From: Acholoe squamosa
Lineage: Eukaryota; Annelida; Polychaeta; Phyllodocida; Polynoidae
NCBI GenBank assembly: GCA_949317995.1
Contig: OX439038.1
Location: forward strand, 4,048,001 to 4,112,000
DNA: 64,000 nucleotides
Direction of reading: 5' to 3'
Part shown: positions 9,324 through 20,972 of the stretch, one piece after another
Position numbering within the stretch: position 1 is the stretch's first letter
How the letters are laid out: the number at the start of each line of letters is the position of its first letter
Made by a program: the position numbers and the translations under genes
Notes under the pieces: model-generated
Seen by the model: only the letters and a program-made list of their open reading frames with translations
Told to the model about the DNA's origin: nothing
The model's database searches: none

Positions 9324-12300
9324 AAGCCATAAGCCCTTAAGAAGATGTTTCTTTGCTTAAATGGGCTTATGTATAATTGAACTATATTTATCATACATCA
9401 ATATGATTGTAATGAATATCTCTTTCAAATGAACTCCATTTTATGAGGGTTTGGTACTTTTGGAAGCTGAATGGAACAAAAACTTTATTTTTGTTTTAAA
9501 CAGTCTTATGGGATTGAAAAAAAAACAAATTTACCAATTCAATGATTGAAGAATTATCTTGAAGTCATTATCCGGGGAATTTTTTTTCGGTTTCCTGATA
9601 TTCCAATTATTCAGGGTTCCAAAGCCCCTTAAAGTTGCCTCATTGATAAAAAAGAAAATTGTCATTCCACAGCAAAATATGTCATTCCACAGCAACTAAA
9701 TTCTGATAAATGAATAGATTTGGAAGAGGCATCAATTACGGTCAGTTTCATGTACAGTTTATATATTATGCACAAATATATTTTCCTCAGAGCAAACCTA
9801 TAGATCTGGGCAGATCCACTGAGCAATGTTTGGGCCTATTTTGAGAGGATTTTAGCTTTGGGGAGCTACAGTAAAAAAATGTAGACCACTACTCTTCATT
9901 ATTTTAGTCACATCTGATAGAGAACATCTTGAGCTTTAAGTAGAGGGCAAAGTTTTGTATATCGGTCTATACTTTGACGAGTTACGGAGGCTTGAAGTTG
10001 GACAATACACCAAAAATGCCCTTTTTAGTCCAATTTTCCATCATTCCCACCTATATATTGTTAAGCTAGGCAATATTAGAGTGTGATAAACCTAGTTTCC
10101 CTTTGGTGAGAGGTCATAGCTATCTATTAAAAATACTTTGGCCATGTCCCCTACTCAACTGTCTTTCACACATGTGTTATAATATCAAACTGTGAGCAAC
10201 CTCACATACATAACACATTTTTTACACCTTAAACATCCATGCTCAAAAGGTATCCTCACTGTTTGTATTACCTGTGTTGAGCAGGGTCCCTAGGGGGGTT
10301 TTGATGGTAAATAAATGAAAGTGCTGGTTTGCTGCAGATACGAGCTAGGTCTCATAAACCAAAATTCAACTCCCGAAAATGTTACATGTGTGAGAATATC
10401 TAAATAAATAATTCTTTATTTCTAGTCTATTCTAGTGTAGTATGTATATGAATTGAATGATTAAAACAAAAATCATGGCTCAAGTCTGCATAGTAAGGCC
10501 TGAGAGGGGGTCTTTTGGTATTAGTGTGGAAATCCTCACATATGTAACGAAAATATGTGGAGGAGAAAGGAAATGTTTCCAGTTGCGCTGGCTATAAAAA
10601 CTGACGCATTATGAGTAAGTGACTTGAATCAACCTTTCAAACAAGCCAAGGTATAGGGCTTTCAATAAAATAAAGTGTTGTTAAATAATATTGAGTTTGC
10701 GATTTTATTGGTTCTCAGGCTGATGAACAGGCTTCACTGAAGCACCCCTTCTAGAGCCCTTAAAGAGTGTAATTTTATCTTTTCATATGAGATTTGCACA
10801 CCACTATTGTAGTTAAATACACACTGTATTTATCCTCGTACAAAGTCTATAGCTCGTTAAAACATCCAGCACCCCCAACATAGGCTAGTTAATCATCTGT
10901 GCTTTATACAAAGTACCCATAGCTGCAAAGCAATTTTCTACCATTAGTAAGCATACACTGGTAACATAGATTGGCCTAAGTGTAGGTTAGCGTGGTGTCA
11001 CTCAGACCCTAAGTTACTAGGTGTGTCCCTCTTGATATTTCCACTTATGAGCAAACAGGTGCCTTCTGTGGCAATAATGTTAGTAGCTTATAGTGCAGTC
11101 CATCAGGTAGCCTTTTACATGGCGTGTCTTTGTGTCCTTCTAAGTAGGAGACAAGCAGAAGTGGATTTCAGGGGTAAGTTTCCGGCCTATTAGAGCCTAC
11201 TCTTATTAAAGGTAATACCCTGTTCCCACAGCGTGTCTGATACACATTATAATAAGCCCCTAGAGGTTTTTCCATTACTTAAAGGTCCCTGATTTTCCCT
11301 TATCATCCCAGGGGGGTTTGGTCCCAAGTTCCAATATAGCCATAGATATTTCAATTCGAATTTTATTTTTTTTTAGTACAAGTTTTGACGTGTTTTTTTT
11401 ACATTAATGATCAGAGGTTATGTCAATTCCTCCCCTCTTTATGTCCACAAAGTCTGGGTGCACCTTATTGGTGTGGTGTGCCTTATACACAGGGTATAAT
11501 GCTAATTTGGCCTGTTGACGCTAAGAATAGGTGGCTTCTGTGTACCGGGTAGCACTTTTCTTCTCCACACGGTGCTTTAAAAGGCCATGCATATTTGACC
11601 ACCTTTTGAAATGAATGGCCACTAATCAGTCCAGCCTGTAGACAGAACCATCTCTTAAGAAGCGATGGTAAGCAGTAACACTGGTTTTGTTGTGGTGGAA
11701 CTTTCAGAGTAGTTTCCCAAGCCCCCAATGAAAACTTGGTCTCTAGTCTTATATGGGGTTGGTTTTTGATATCTTAACTCTAGGACCTACCTACTTGTTG
11801 TGTATTGTTTTGAAATGTGAATCATATACCATGCCTTTGTTTTTTTTTATAACCAGTTATCTGGACCTCAGTCAGACATGTTGGGCAAGGTGGCAAGTGC
11901 TGGTTCCTGGCTGGCCTGGCTTTTGTTTTTTGTGTTGGTCCCTCTGGTGAGTAAAGTATGAACTGTAACGGTCTGCCACCTAGTGACATGTGTGATCAAA
12001 TCCAATCCACAGGGGGGATATATTTACAATTACAAATTATCACAGTAAGTAGGACAGCTTCATAAAGGTCAAAACAAGACAGGGGACTACTTTAATTAAT
12101 TCACACAGGCATAATTTGGCCAAAAATTGCCCTCAAACCCATGGCACTTGGTTTCAGTGGACATCAATTGCTGGGCCTCTGAATGAATATATCAGGGCCC
12201 GGTTAGCTGGTATCAGGCCTGCACCTGAATGGATCATTATTCTAGGTTTGCCTTGCAGCCTTGACATACCAAGGGAATTGGTACAAGAAGTTATCACTGT

Positions 12301-12719
12301 ACCAAAATTGCTACTATCAGGATAAATGGCTGCGGGTCAGGTGGTGGAGAAAATATCAATGTAACAGTACCTACCTTGTCAATTCCGAAGACAAGCCTAT
12401 TGTAATGAATAAAATCCAAGGTGTGCCTAGCTAGCAAACAACATACAGTTTACATCATTTCTATGTGAAAACTCGTCAGTTTTTACACAGGAAAGCCATC
12501 CTATAGGTCTCTGGTTTGTGCTAGCAGGTTGGTAAATTGATGCTGTTTCCAGTGTCTATATGTGTGTTCCTACTTCCTATGACACAGTGTGTACTGCACA
12601 CATGTGCTCGAGAGGGAAGGCACTTACCAATGATCAACTTCCAAAGGAAACATTTGCCTGTTTCTATTTATAGGTGATCACTAAAGCTAAGGAGGTTTAC
12701 CTTCTGTGTCAATCCAATT
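9324..12719. other. no recognisable gene
   Basis: Long AT-rich interval. GTGTGGTGTGCCTTATACACAGGGT at about 11474 resembles 32311-32335 and may be a shared transposon end. Scattered 60-80 aa frames show no domain. Confidence 0.45.
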
Positions 12720-13036
12720 TATAGCGTGAGTTACAGATGTAGATTTCACCTATATATAGTCCTCTGTGGGCAAACAAATCAATGCACGGAATTCACCTTT
12801 GGGTGAGGGGACTATGGCTCACTTACCATAAAACTATACTTCTAGCTCTAGGTTCTATTCTACACGTCAAGTGAAGTATTTACTTTACCAATTAGATACA
12901 TAGAATATCTAGTGGTGTATGATATAGCAATATCCTATCTACATTCTAATATTTTGAAGAACCTTTACTTATGGTGTATCTACCTAACCACGTGTAGGCA
13001 ATGTTTGCCCGCAACTAATCACTCTGTGACGTAGAA
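12720..13036 (+). repeat. dispersed repeat family C, copy 1
   Basis: Matches 17845-18160: shared blocks include GGGCAAACAAA, AATTCACCTTTGGGTG, TTCTACACGTC, ATTAG.TACATA and CTACCT.ACCACGTGT..GCAATGTTTGCC. Two diverged copies of one element. Confidence 0.65.
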
Positions 13037-13213
13037 GAGGCCTAATTTGCCCCATGCTATGGGCCATTACCATAGACTAACTGCTGCCCACCCCCTTCAC
13101 ATACATTATGCCTGGGTGGCTGTGGGCAGTTTAAAACAGCGTGAGTTATAGCTGGCTGTCTGCTATGTCACAGAGTGGTTAGGTGCGGGAAAACATTGCC
13201 TACAGGTAGATGC
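12983..13213. repeat. inverted repeat arms with 120-bp spacer
   Basis: About 12983-13034 (CTACCTAACCACGTGTAGGC, ACTCTGTGACGTAG) is the reverse complement, with mismatches, of 13155-13213 (GTCACAGAGTGGTTAGGTGC, GCCTACAGGTAGATG). Probably the ends of a small inverted-repeat element. Confidence 0.6.
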
Positions 13214-13418
13214 ATCATGAGTAGAAGTGAGTGAGTGATAGAGGTTTAACGCCATTTCGACAGCTAAGGTCATATTCATGGTGAGAACTACATTACACAA
13301 TTTCACAGAGGATTGTGTCAGTGCCTGCGCATATGTGCACCACACACATCCTGAGGGGATAGGAAAGAGGAGAAATAGACCCTTTTAAGTGGGCTGGGGA
13401 GGCCCATCGTGAGTAGAA
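13213..13418 (+). mobile_element. SINE-1 copy with 14-bp target-site duplication
   Basis: The element spans 13227-13404 and starts GTGAGTGAGTGATAGAGG. It is flanked by CATCATGAGTAGAA (13213-13226) and CATCGTGAGTAGAA (13405-13418), a 14-bp duplication with one mismatch. It has the TTTAACGCCATTTCGACAG block and a 3' GGGCT...GGCCC stem. There is no poly-A tail. Confidence 0.85.
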
Positions 13419-13833
13419 ACCCTTCAAAATATCAGAATGTGATGAAGAGACACATACATATATACAGGTCCTCTAGACATTCTATGTATCTGATTCGTGA
13501 TTAGTACATAAGTTAACATGTAGAATAGGACTCTGTGTATATCTGTCACAGATTCATTTGATAAAAAGTGCCAATTAGATGGTGTAAAGAATACTAACAT
13601 AAGCATTTTTCTCTGACCTGGAACAATTTCACCTGGTATGATTAAAATGTAAGTAGCTAACAAATCCGGAAAACCGCCTGGAACCACTGATAACACTTGC
13701 CGGAATACTCAAAGGAAAACTTACATCGTTGATTCATTCCCATATGTTAGATCCAACTTTGGTTCGAGGAGTGTATACAAGTCACACCTGATTGATCTCT
13801 TACATTAGCTTATAGAGAGAAACATCTAGATAA

Positions 13834-14024
13834 GTCCCAATGGTCTTCACTAGTCCCAATGGTCTACACTAGTCCCAATGGTCTACACTAGTCCCAATGG
13901 TCTACACTAGTCCCAATGGTCTACACTAGTCCCAATGGTCTACACTAGTCCCAATGGTCTACACTAGTCCCAATGGTCTACACTAGTCCCAATGGTCTAC
14001 ACTTGTCCCAATGGTCTTCACTAG
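13834..14024. repeat. 19-bp tandem repeat, 10 copies
   Basis: The unit TCCCAATGGTCTACACTAG repeats without interruption; the first and last units carry TTCACTAG variants. Very homogeneous, so recent expansion or homogenisation is likely. Confidence 0.95.
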
Positions 14025-14705
14025 TGGGTGATAGTTCATGACAAGATGTCCATATATTTGTAAGAAGTCATAATGTCCACCCCACTTGGCAAAAAACCTT
14101 TTTTCAGGCAATTTTCAACCAAATAAAAACATTTTTCGAGTACAAGTTTTGATGTTCCTTTTTAGTTTTTTTTAGCAAACTTGGCAACCGAATAAAAATG
14201 TTTCTTTTTACGTTAAAAAAAACACGTTTTTCTGCCAAGTGGGACCTCACACCAAGATGGCAGGTTGAAATTCTCAAGTTTCATCTTTGAATATCGAGAA
14301 TAAATCAACCAATTAAGAAAAAAATATATGGGTTTCAGATACTGATTGTTTGCCTTTATTCTAGATGAATCACACGATAATGTCTATAGGTTCATATTTT
14401 GGAAATCCGTTGTGCTTCCTATCCTGAGATTGAATGGTAGTTTTCAGGTAAGTGAATCATAGTCACTTTACCCACACTTCAATAGAACGGTACGGTAAAT
14501 GTCAATTGCTGCCTAAATTGCTTCCCCAATAAACTAGGGATCTTATTCGTGACAGAGAGGGGGGAGGGGTTCTGACTGTATTGTTGTCCCCCCTTGGTTC
14601 GGCAATTTACTAAATAAGGAACTCTGCAGAACCCTTATTCAGTGCATTGGGTTGCGTGATGGTTGATTGTCTGGGTAGTCAATAGGCTAAGCTACATTAA
14701 GCTAA
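14025..14705. other. no recognisable feature
   Basis: Contains AT-rich sequence with TTTTT/AAAAA runs and GGCAAAAAACC-like inverted words (14085-14240), possibly the ends of a small element. No gene seen. Confidence 0.4.
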
Positions 14706-14815
14706 TAGATCATGGATATTGCAGCCCTAGGGCCGTACAAGCTGTATATACCCTGGCCGCGTAGCGTTGAGGGTATATACAGCATGTACGGCCCGTGGGC
14801 TGCAATATCCATGAC
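14706..14815. repeat. long hairpin (foldback)
   Basis: The left arm (14706-14752) carries ATCATGGATATTGCAGCCC, GGGCCGTACA and TGTATATACCCT. The right arm (14768-14815) is its reverse complement with a few mismatches. The loop is about 15 nt (GGCCGCGTAGCGTTG). Same build as the hairpins at 6446 and 61879 but unrelated arm sequence. Confidence 0.8.
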
Positions 14816-15456
14816 CTAATAGGTTTATACCACGATTTCCTCCATTTTGTATTAATTTCTTACCTGATATCCACAGAATATAGCCACGAGAAGACATTTT
14901 GTAAAAGCAAGCGATACGGCACGGGTCCGCTCTGCACGAAGCCATTGTTTTTGTTCCTTGCCGGGAGAGGTACCGCTGTGTTTACACACACTTTTCGTAT
15001 CCAATCCAACCATGACAAGTCCAGATATTAAAACATACATATCCTTAGACATTCTAGATGATCCCTCCATGCTTGATATGTCCAATATATTCAAAATAAA
15101 GAAGAATCCATTGATTTTCCAAAACGGTCCGAAATTTTCAGCGTCTTCCTCGTATGACGAGCAGATGACCTACATCTACATCCAGGCCACTGACACAGTT
15201 TCGTCGGACAGGGAGGCGGGTGGGAATGGCCGGACCGCGACTCGCATACGATGGAAAAATCAATGGATTCTTATTTATATAGAAGAAAATGGAGAAAATT
15301 AGCATGCATTCCTCGTCTATGGATCAAATACTTCTTGGGATTTTAATATTATAACATGACAAGCTTGGAATCAAGACCAAAACTGAGTGCAAACATAGGA
15401 CTAGGACGTCAGGTTAGAACTTATTTATTTTCGCATTGAGATTTCATCACCATTCA
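14816..15456. other. weak open frame, no convincing gene
   Basis: The interval is slightly GC-richer than its surroundings and contains a 114-aa plus-strand frame (14958-15302). The frame shows no recognised domain, and I see no splice or promoter support. CCTCCATTTTG near 14840 recalls the promoter-like words behind the other foldbacks. Confidence 0.3.
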
Positions 15457-15540
15457 GTGTGGCGCTATGGCTAACGTCCTCGCCAACCAGCACTGTGGCC
15501 GGGGTTCAATTCTCCTACGAGTTAAGACGATTTTTCACAT
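15457..15540 (+). pseudogene. tRNA-like SINE head
   Basis: GTGGCGCTATGGCTAACGTC contains an A-box-like word, and GGGGTTCAATTCTCC is a B-box-like word at tRNA spacing. A T run follows (GACGATTTTTCAC). The cloverleaf is poor, so this is best read as the tRNA-derived head of a SINE. Confidence 0.5.
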
Positions 15541-16910
15541 TGAAACAATGGCGAGACTGAATTTGTATGTCCGCCAGCATTTCCCAAAATATTCTAAGTC
15601 CAATTTGACCTCGAAAAAGTATATACCTGGTGTATGCAGAATAATGCACGGCTAAACTGCATATAAAACCACTGGAAGTGCTAGAATAGTGGTATAAAGA
15701 GTAGCCACACCGATACAGGTTGCACTCTGTAATTGTTAACTGCAATGTTGTCCACATGGTTGGCATTTCCATAGGGTGAGCTACAGTTACTGTTTGTTTC
15801 TATATAAGGCTCTGCAGGCTAAACACATTGGTAGTATATAAATAAATCATCTTTCTACCAGTGGAAAACAATAATATTACCAAGAATGAATAAATACACA
15901 TCTTGAATGATTAGTTGATATAGATAAATCCCATTCCTTTTTCATTATTACAAGTGCCATATATAATTGAACTGGGTCTCTCAGATGGCATAAGAAGAGC
16001 CACTCACATTGTGTGTAGACCTAGTTTAGACTTAGTTCTGTTACAAACCCAGACAATAGCTTTTCTGGGTTCTGGTTTGGGTAATGGGCTGACAATTGAG
16101 GAGCCTGTAAAGTGTGGCTGGTCCCCTTTTCAGTTTCCCTCTTTATACTGTTGGCATCTACACATAATAATCTGGTGCTTGGTATTATCAAATAAATGCC
16201 TGGTACTACCTTGAAATAGTAGCTGGTCAGAACCCAAGTTGAATGTATCACCTTCCTGCCTTTTAAATCCACCACCATTTTGTTTTGACTGGAAGTACCT
16301 CAGTGAGCATGTGCAAGGGGAGGTTTTCGAGCATTCCAATTTAATTGAGGCCAGATCGCTAAGTGTCCTAGAGGATTATATTCATAACTTTATTAATAAA
16401 TGACCCCATCACATTATGTAACTGATAGATTCCCTTAAACCTGGATTTAAATCCATCTACTTACCCGATACTATCAGCTGACTATTGTGACCTACAGGCT
16501 GTTAAATCGCTATGAACAGATTGTCACTGGTTCAACAGCTCACCACAGTGACGATATACATGCAGCAGGGCAGTGACTACTCTGGTATAAGCACGAGGTC
16601 AGTCCCGCTTCCGGTGAGGCTTCCTGTTTACTTCTATATGTAAGGTCAGAGGGTGAACCTGCGTTTGCTGGTTCCCCCAATTTTCAACCTGTGCATTGGC
16701 ACACCAGGTGGACAAAGGAGACTTGGGACAAGAGCTGGTTACTGAGGTACCCCTCTTTGATCCTAGGCCCTTCACGGGTGGCAAAGGAGAGTCGGGACTA
16801 GAGCCTTCACTCCCTCTTACTGCTACTATGCCTAGGATTGCCTCTGCTTGGCGACAGTCTCTCACACTCTTCAATCTTTGGTGAAACCGTGGGTATAAGC
16901 CCCAAGGGAA
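15541..16910. other. no recognisable feature
   Basis: Several overlapping short frames on both strands but no domain. GGTGAGCTACAGTTACTGTTTG at 15775 resembles the start of repeat family C. Confidence 0.4.
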
Positions 16911-17115
16911 CCACCGTACAGGAGTAAGTGAGTAATAGATGTTTAACGCCATTTCGACAGCTCAGGTCATATTCATGGCGAGAACTGCAGTACACATTTT
17001 CACAGAGGAATGTGTCAGTGCCCACGCATATGTGCACCACACACATCCAAGGGGATAGGAAAGAGGAGAAATAGACCCTTTTAAGTGGGCTAGGGAAGCC
17101 CGCCACCGTACAGGA
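16911..17115 (+). mobile_element. SINE-1 full copy with perfect 13-bp target-site duplication
   Basis: The element is 16924-17102 and is flanked by perfect direct repeats CCACCGTACAGGA (16911-16923 and 17103-17115). This defines the boundaries: 5' GTAAGTGAGTAATAGATG and 3' GTGGGCTAGGGAAGCCCG, the latter a terminal hairpin. A 13-bp duplication of arbitrary sequence is typical of target-primed retroposition. No clear tRNA A/B boxes and no poly-A tail, so the promoter type is unknown. Confidence 0.9.
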
Positions 17116-17844
17116 AGCAGCATAGGAAGAAGCAAAGCCTAGTGGGAGTACACTAATTTAATTCCCAATATGCCTCACACATAAGTAGCCAGGAACTGGA
17201 AATACTCCTCATCCCTCAAGCATAGGTTTTATTTTTCTAGTCTGAAACATGTGCTTGAGGAGCGTCACGTTCAGTGACATTGTGGCAGTCACTAGTGCCA
17301 ATGTATGGCACTAGTTATGAGTGTAGGCAGTGACGAGTGTGACCACCACAAACCAAATAAAAAAAAAACTGCAGACTGAATTAGTATTCTTTTGAGGTGC
17401 TGTTTTTGACTAGTTTTATTAGAGCTTGGAGTATGTAATATTTGTTCCTACTTTACCCCAAACCAATTCAATACCATTATCACTGCTTACCAGCACTAGC
17501 AGGTGGCTGACATCACTCGAGGCATTCGGAGTACGGCCGAGGGATCAATGCTGGTCTGCCCCATGTGGGTCAATGTTGATCCCTGAGTCAACTTACTACC
17601 CTCCCAAGCATAGTTATAACCACTGGTACCTACCAAGAGATGGCTGGGGTGGAGAGGGGTGGAGGGAACAATCTAAGGATTTGTCGTTAGCGTTCGAGGT
17701 CAACACTACCCATAATGCACTAGATATCGATAGAAAACCGCTGCCTGAATACCTCGACTGTGTGTGACTTCATGTTCTCCTGACCTCATTCACCAATAAA
17801 GGGAGGTTACATAACAACTGAGATTTGTCTAGGCCCTGCTTTCA
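17116..17844. other. no recognisable feature
   Basis: A 113-aa plus frame (17426-17767) has no recognised domain. Nothing else seen. Confidence 0.4.
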
Positions 17845-18160
17845 GTGTGTCATCACACAGCATGAGTTACAGTAACTGATTGTTACTATTTATGGGTCTC
17901 CGTGGGCAAACAAACCAAAGCACTGAATTGACCTTTGGGTGTATGTCTGGTAGGGTGACTATGTTTCCAATTGTTAATTGTCTTATAAATGAGGGAATTC
18001 TACTCCACACGTCCTGTCATCTAATTAATTCACTAATTAGGTACATAAAATATACAGGGACCTTTGTATATTTATCTAACAGTGTATTATCCACACTGAT
18101 TATGTTGAGAGGTTCGTATTCATGGTGTAGCTACCTGACCACGTGTTAGCAATGTTTGCC
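17845..18160 (+). repeat. dispersed repeat family C, copy 2
   Basis: Diverged copy of 12720-13036, ending in the shared CTACCTGACCACGTGTTAGC and CAATGTTTGCC. Confidence 0.65.
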
Positions 18161-18189
18161 TGAGGTAAAACCGCTGCCCGAACGCCTCG

Positions 18190-18590
18190 ATAGTGGACAC
18201 TATAGTAAATATACTATAGAATACTATGATACACTATAGTATACTCTAGTCAATATACTAAGTACATTATATAGTGTATTAACTATAGTCCTTGAAAACA
18301 CTACAGTATTGTATAAGTATTTACTATAGTAAACTAGAGTAACCACTGTAGCTTACTATAGTTGATACTATAGAAGATGTACTATAGTATACTATAGTTT
18401 GCTTTGATAAACTATAGTATACCATAGTAAATTAAAGTAAACACTCTAGTTTACCTTAGTTGAGACTATACTGGACACTGTAGTAAATGTACTATAATAC
18501 AGTATAGTGTATTTACTATAGTCCGTGAAAACACTATAGTAAATTTACTATAGTATTTAGTAAATATTATAATTTTACTATAGTATTTTT
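18190..18590. repeat. ACTATAGTA palindromic simple-repeat tract
   Basis: A cryptically repetitive AT tract made of variants of ACTATAGTA, TATACTATAG and TAGTAAACTATAG. Most words are self-complementary, so the tract can fold into many alternative hairpins. Confidence 0.85.
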
Positions 18591-19384
18591 CTACCTGGGT
18601 ATCCAGCTACTCATAACCTGGCATGATAGTTCGTTTTAAAACTATATTCATCAGACTACTTGAAAATCACAGAGAAAAGAAAAAATACAAACTGTTTCTA
18701 TGTCTATAATTTGTGGACAAGCATTTCTCAGAATCAGATCCATGCCTAATAGAATCTGAGGCAGACAATCAGCTTGGTATTTACTGTAGTGAGACCTTAT
18801 ATTTTCTGTCAGTGACTTATCAGTAACCCACTCTCGACCTGCACCTTCTGCTGAGGGTATAATCAGTCTCATTGGGGGGTATAATCAGTTCCTTTTCTCT
18901 GAATGAAATGATTGACCAAGGGCAAACCTGGGAAAATATGTTGTTGGACGATGTACCGCTCACTACCACAGGCAGAACATCAGAGGGGTAATTTCCCCTG
19001 TTCAGAATGATTTCAGAGGGGTATTTTCCCAGGTTTACACTGGTTTCCCGCCTCCTATGACTGAAACTATAACTTTTTACCAATGATAAACTTACAACTG
19101 AAACTTACAACTGAACCAGTCATAAGTATGTAGTTACAACTGATAAGTGTTTCTAAACAGGCAGCAAAATATGACTAGTCATAAGAAAAATATGACTAAA
19201 GATAATAAAGCCCCTCTAGAAACACCATCAGTCATAAGCCTATGACCACTCTTAAATTTACAATAATAGTTTCCTATGACTGGTAACAAGTATGGACGCC
19301 TTGTGAAACACCCAACAGGGGAAATTACCCCTCTGATGTCATTTGGAAGATTGTAAATCCCCAAAAGTTACAATCAGTTATAAC

Positions 19385-19620
19385 GCATGGTTATTATCAT
19401 AAATCCTCGAGTATAGGCCACAGCTTTTACACAAGAAGCCTCAGATGCCTCCTATAGGATTTACCTGAACTCATAGTGCGTCTAATAGGCGAGGATTTTA
19501 CTCTATAGAACAGTGCTACAATGACCAAAATTTGACCCCAGATGAGTGCTATAGGATTTAGTCTAATTCAGGGTGCGTCATATATGCGAGGGGCGTCCTA
19601 TCTGCAAGGATTTACAGTAG
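19385..19620. repeat. GTGCGTC.TATAGGCGAGG repeat cluster
   Basis: Words such as GTGCGTCTAATAGGCGAGG, GGTGCGTCATATATGCGAGG and AATCCTCGAGTATAGG recur in both orientations along with CTATAGGATTTA. Looks like the ends of one or two small inverted-repeat elements. Confidence 0.45.
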
Positions 19621-19689
19621 GGCACTATGTATGATCACATACCCGGTAACCACCACTAGGCAGAGCCCTCTACCTACTCTACCTAACAG

Positions 19690-19860
19690 CAGCATCATGC
19701 CGACCCTACGGGAGTTTTAGTATCAACCCTGTAGGGTCTATATGATGCTTGAGTGTAGCCCTGGTGAGTTACTCGCCAGGGCTGCATTCATGGATTAGGC
19801 TATATGCATCATGCCGACCAATGGGCACGATGTGCACATTGATGCAAAATTATGGTTTCA
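19690..19860. mobile_element. TTAA-family MITE fragment with central hairpin
   Basis: Contains GCAGCATCATGCCGACCCT, a hairpin at 19757-19783 (AGCCCTGGTGAGT / ACTCGCCAGGGCT, 13-nt arms, one G:T mismatch) and GCATCATGCCGACCAATGGG. The hairpin is the closest relative in the window of the 36-bp minisatellite unit at 23979-29009. Confidence 0.6.
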
Positions 19861-20640
19861 AAGACCTGTGAGTAATTTACAACGGGGGGGGGGTTATTTT
19901 TTTAAAACCTTGACGGGGGGTACATGTGTAAGTGAGCAGGGCATAATAGCCCTCATCCATTCTGGTGGCTAGGCGGTACACTACAGAAGTAGTAACTATG
20001 TGTCATCTGTTTGTGACCTGTCTTCAACTCTCAGTTGTACAACTCAATTATAGGAAAACTTATGATCAATTTAAGAGTGGTCATAATTTTAGCAGGTATC
20101 CGTGTGCAGTTAAATCATGTTTTAACATTCAGAAAATATGTCAAATTTAACTAGAAAATGCCCATAACATGTAGGAACCATGTACAACATTATGGTATTT
20201 TGAGAAATTACATTTGCATACATTTTTGATAAACATGGCCATCAAATACCTCCACATGTTTTGACCCCTAGAAACACCAAAAAGCAGTCCTAAGCTTGGT
20301 TGTAAAAAGTTATGACTGCAGTCACAAACCAGTTATATCTCCTTGTGAAACAGATAGTTATGACCAGTCATATCCTACTTATGACTGACCGGAGATAATA
20401 ACGGTCGTAACTTTACAACCAGCTGTCTCAGTCATAGAAACAGAAAAGTTATGACTATTATTATCTTTGCCTTGTGAAACACCCAACTGGTGGCTGTAAA
20501 TCCCTCTACTTATCCGAAACTATGGGTATTTGGTCCTTTCAGGGTGAGTTATAGATAGATGTTTGCTAGATCTGCCAGACCACCAGCCCGTTATTAGAAG
20601 TACTTTCAAACCAGGGGGCTCAACTTAGTTCTGTCCATAC

Positions 20641-20972
20641 ACTTTAATTTTCCATTGTACAGATCTAATCAAATAAGACTTTAATTTTCCATTATATAGG
20701 TCTAATCAAATAAGACTTTAATTTTCCATTATATAGGTCTAATCAAATAAGACCTTAATTGTCCATTATATAGGTCTAATCAAATAAGACTTTAATTTTC
20801 CATTATATAGGTCTAATCAAATAAGACTTTAATTTTCCATTATATAGGTCTAATCAAATAAGACTTTAATTTTCCATTATATAGGTCTTATCAAATAAGA
20901 CTTTAATTTTCCATTATATAGGTCTTATCAAATAAGACTTTAATTTTCCATTATATAGGTCTAATCAAATAT
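20641..20972. repeat. 37-bp tandem repeat, 9 copies
   Basis: Unit starts at 20641, 20678, 20715, 20752 and so on, each ACTTTAATTTTCCATTATA followed by TAGGTCTAATCAAATAAG. The copies are nearly identical. Confidence 0.95.

Larger units (their letters stand above)
18845..20490. repeat. CAGTCATAA/TTATGACTG-rich inverted-repeat region
   Basis: CAGTCATAA-type words and their reverse complement TTATGACTG recur many times between about 19050 and 19290 and between 20030 and 20470. Part of the left half (around 19245-19285, CCACTCTTAAATTTA) is inverted at 20045-20095 (ATTTAAGAGTGGTCATAA). CCTTGTGAAACACCCAAC occurs at both about 19298 and 20471. Likely a large inverted-repeat element of unknown class. 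Confidence 0.55.

Noticed and set aside
14958..15302. 114-codon frame as a host gene or exon
   Set aside because: No recognised domain, no clear splice signals and no homologous copy in the window; left as unsupported.
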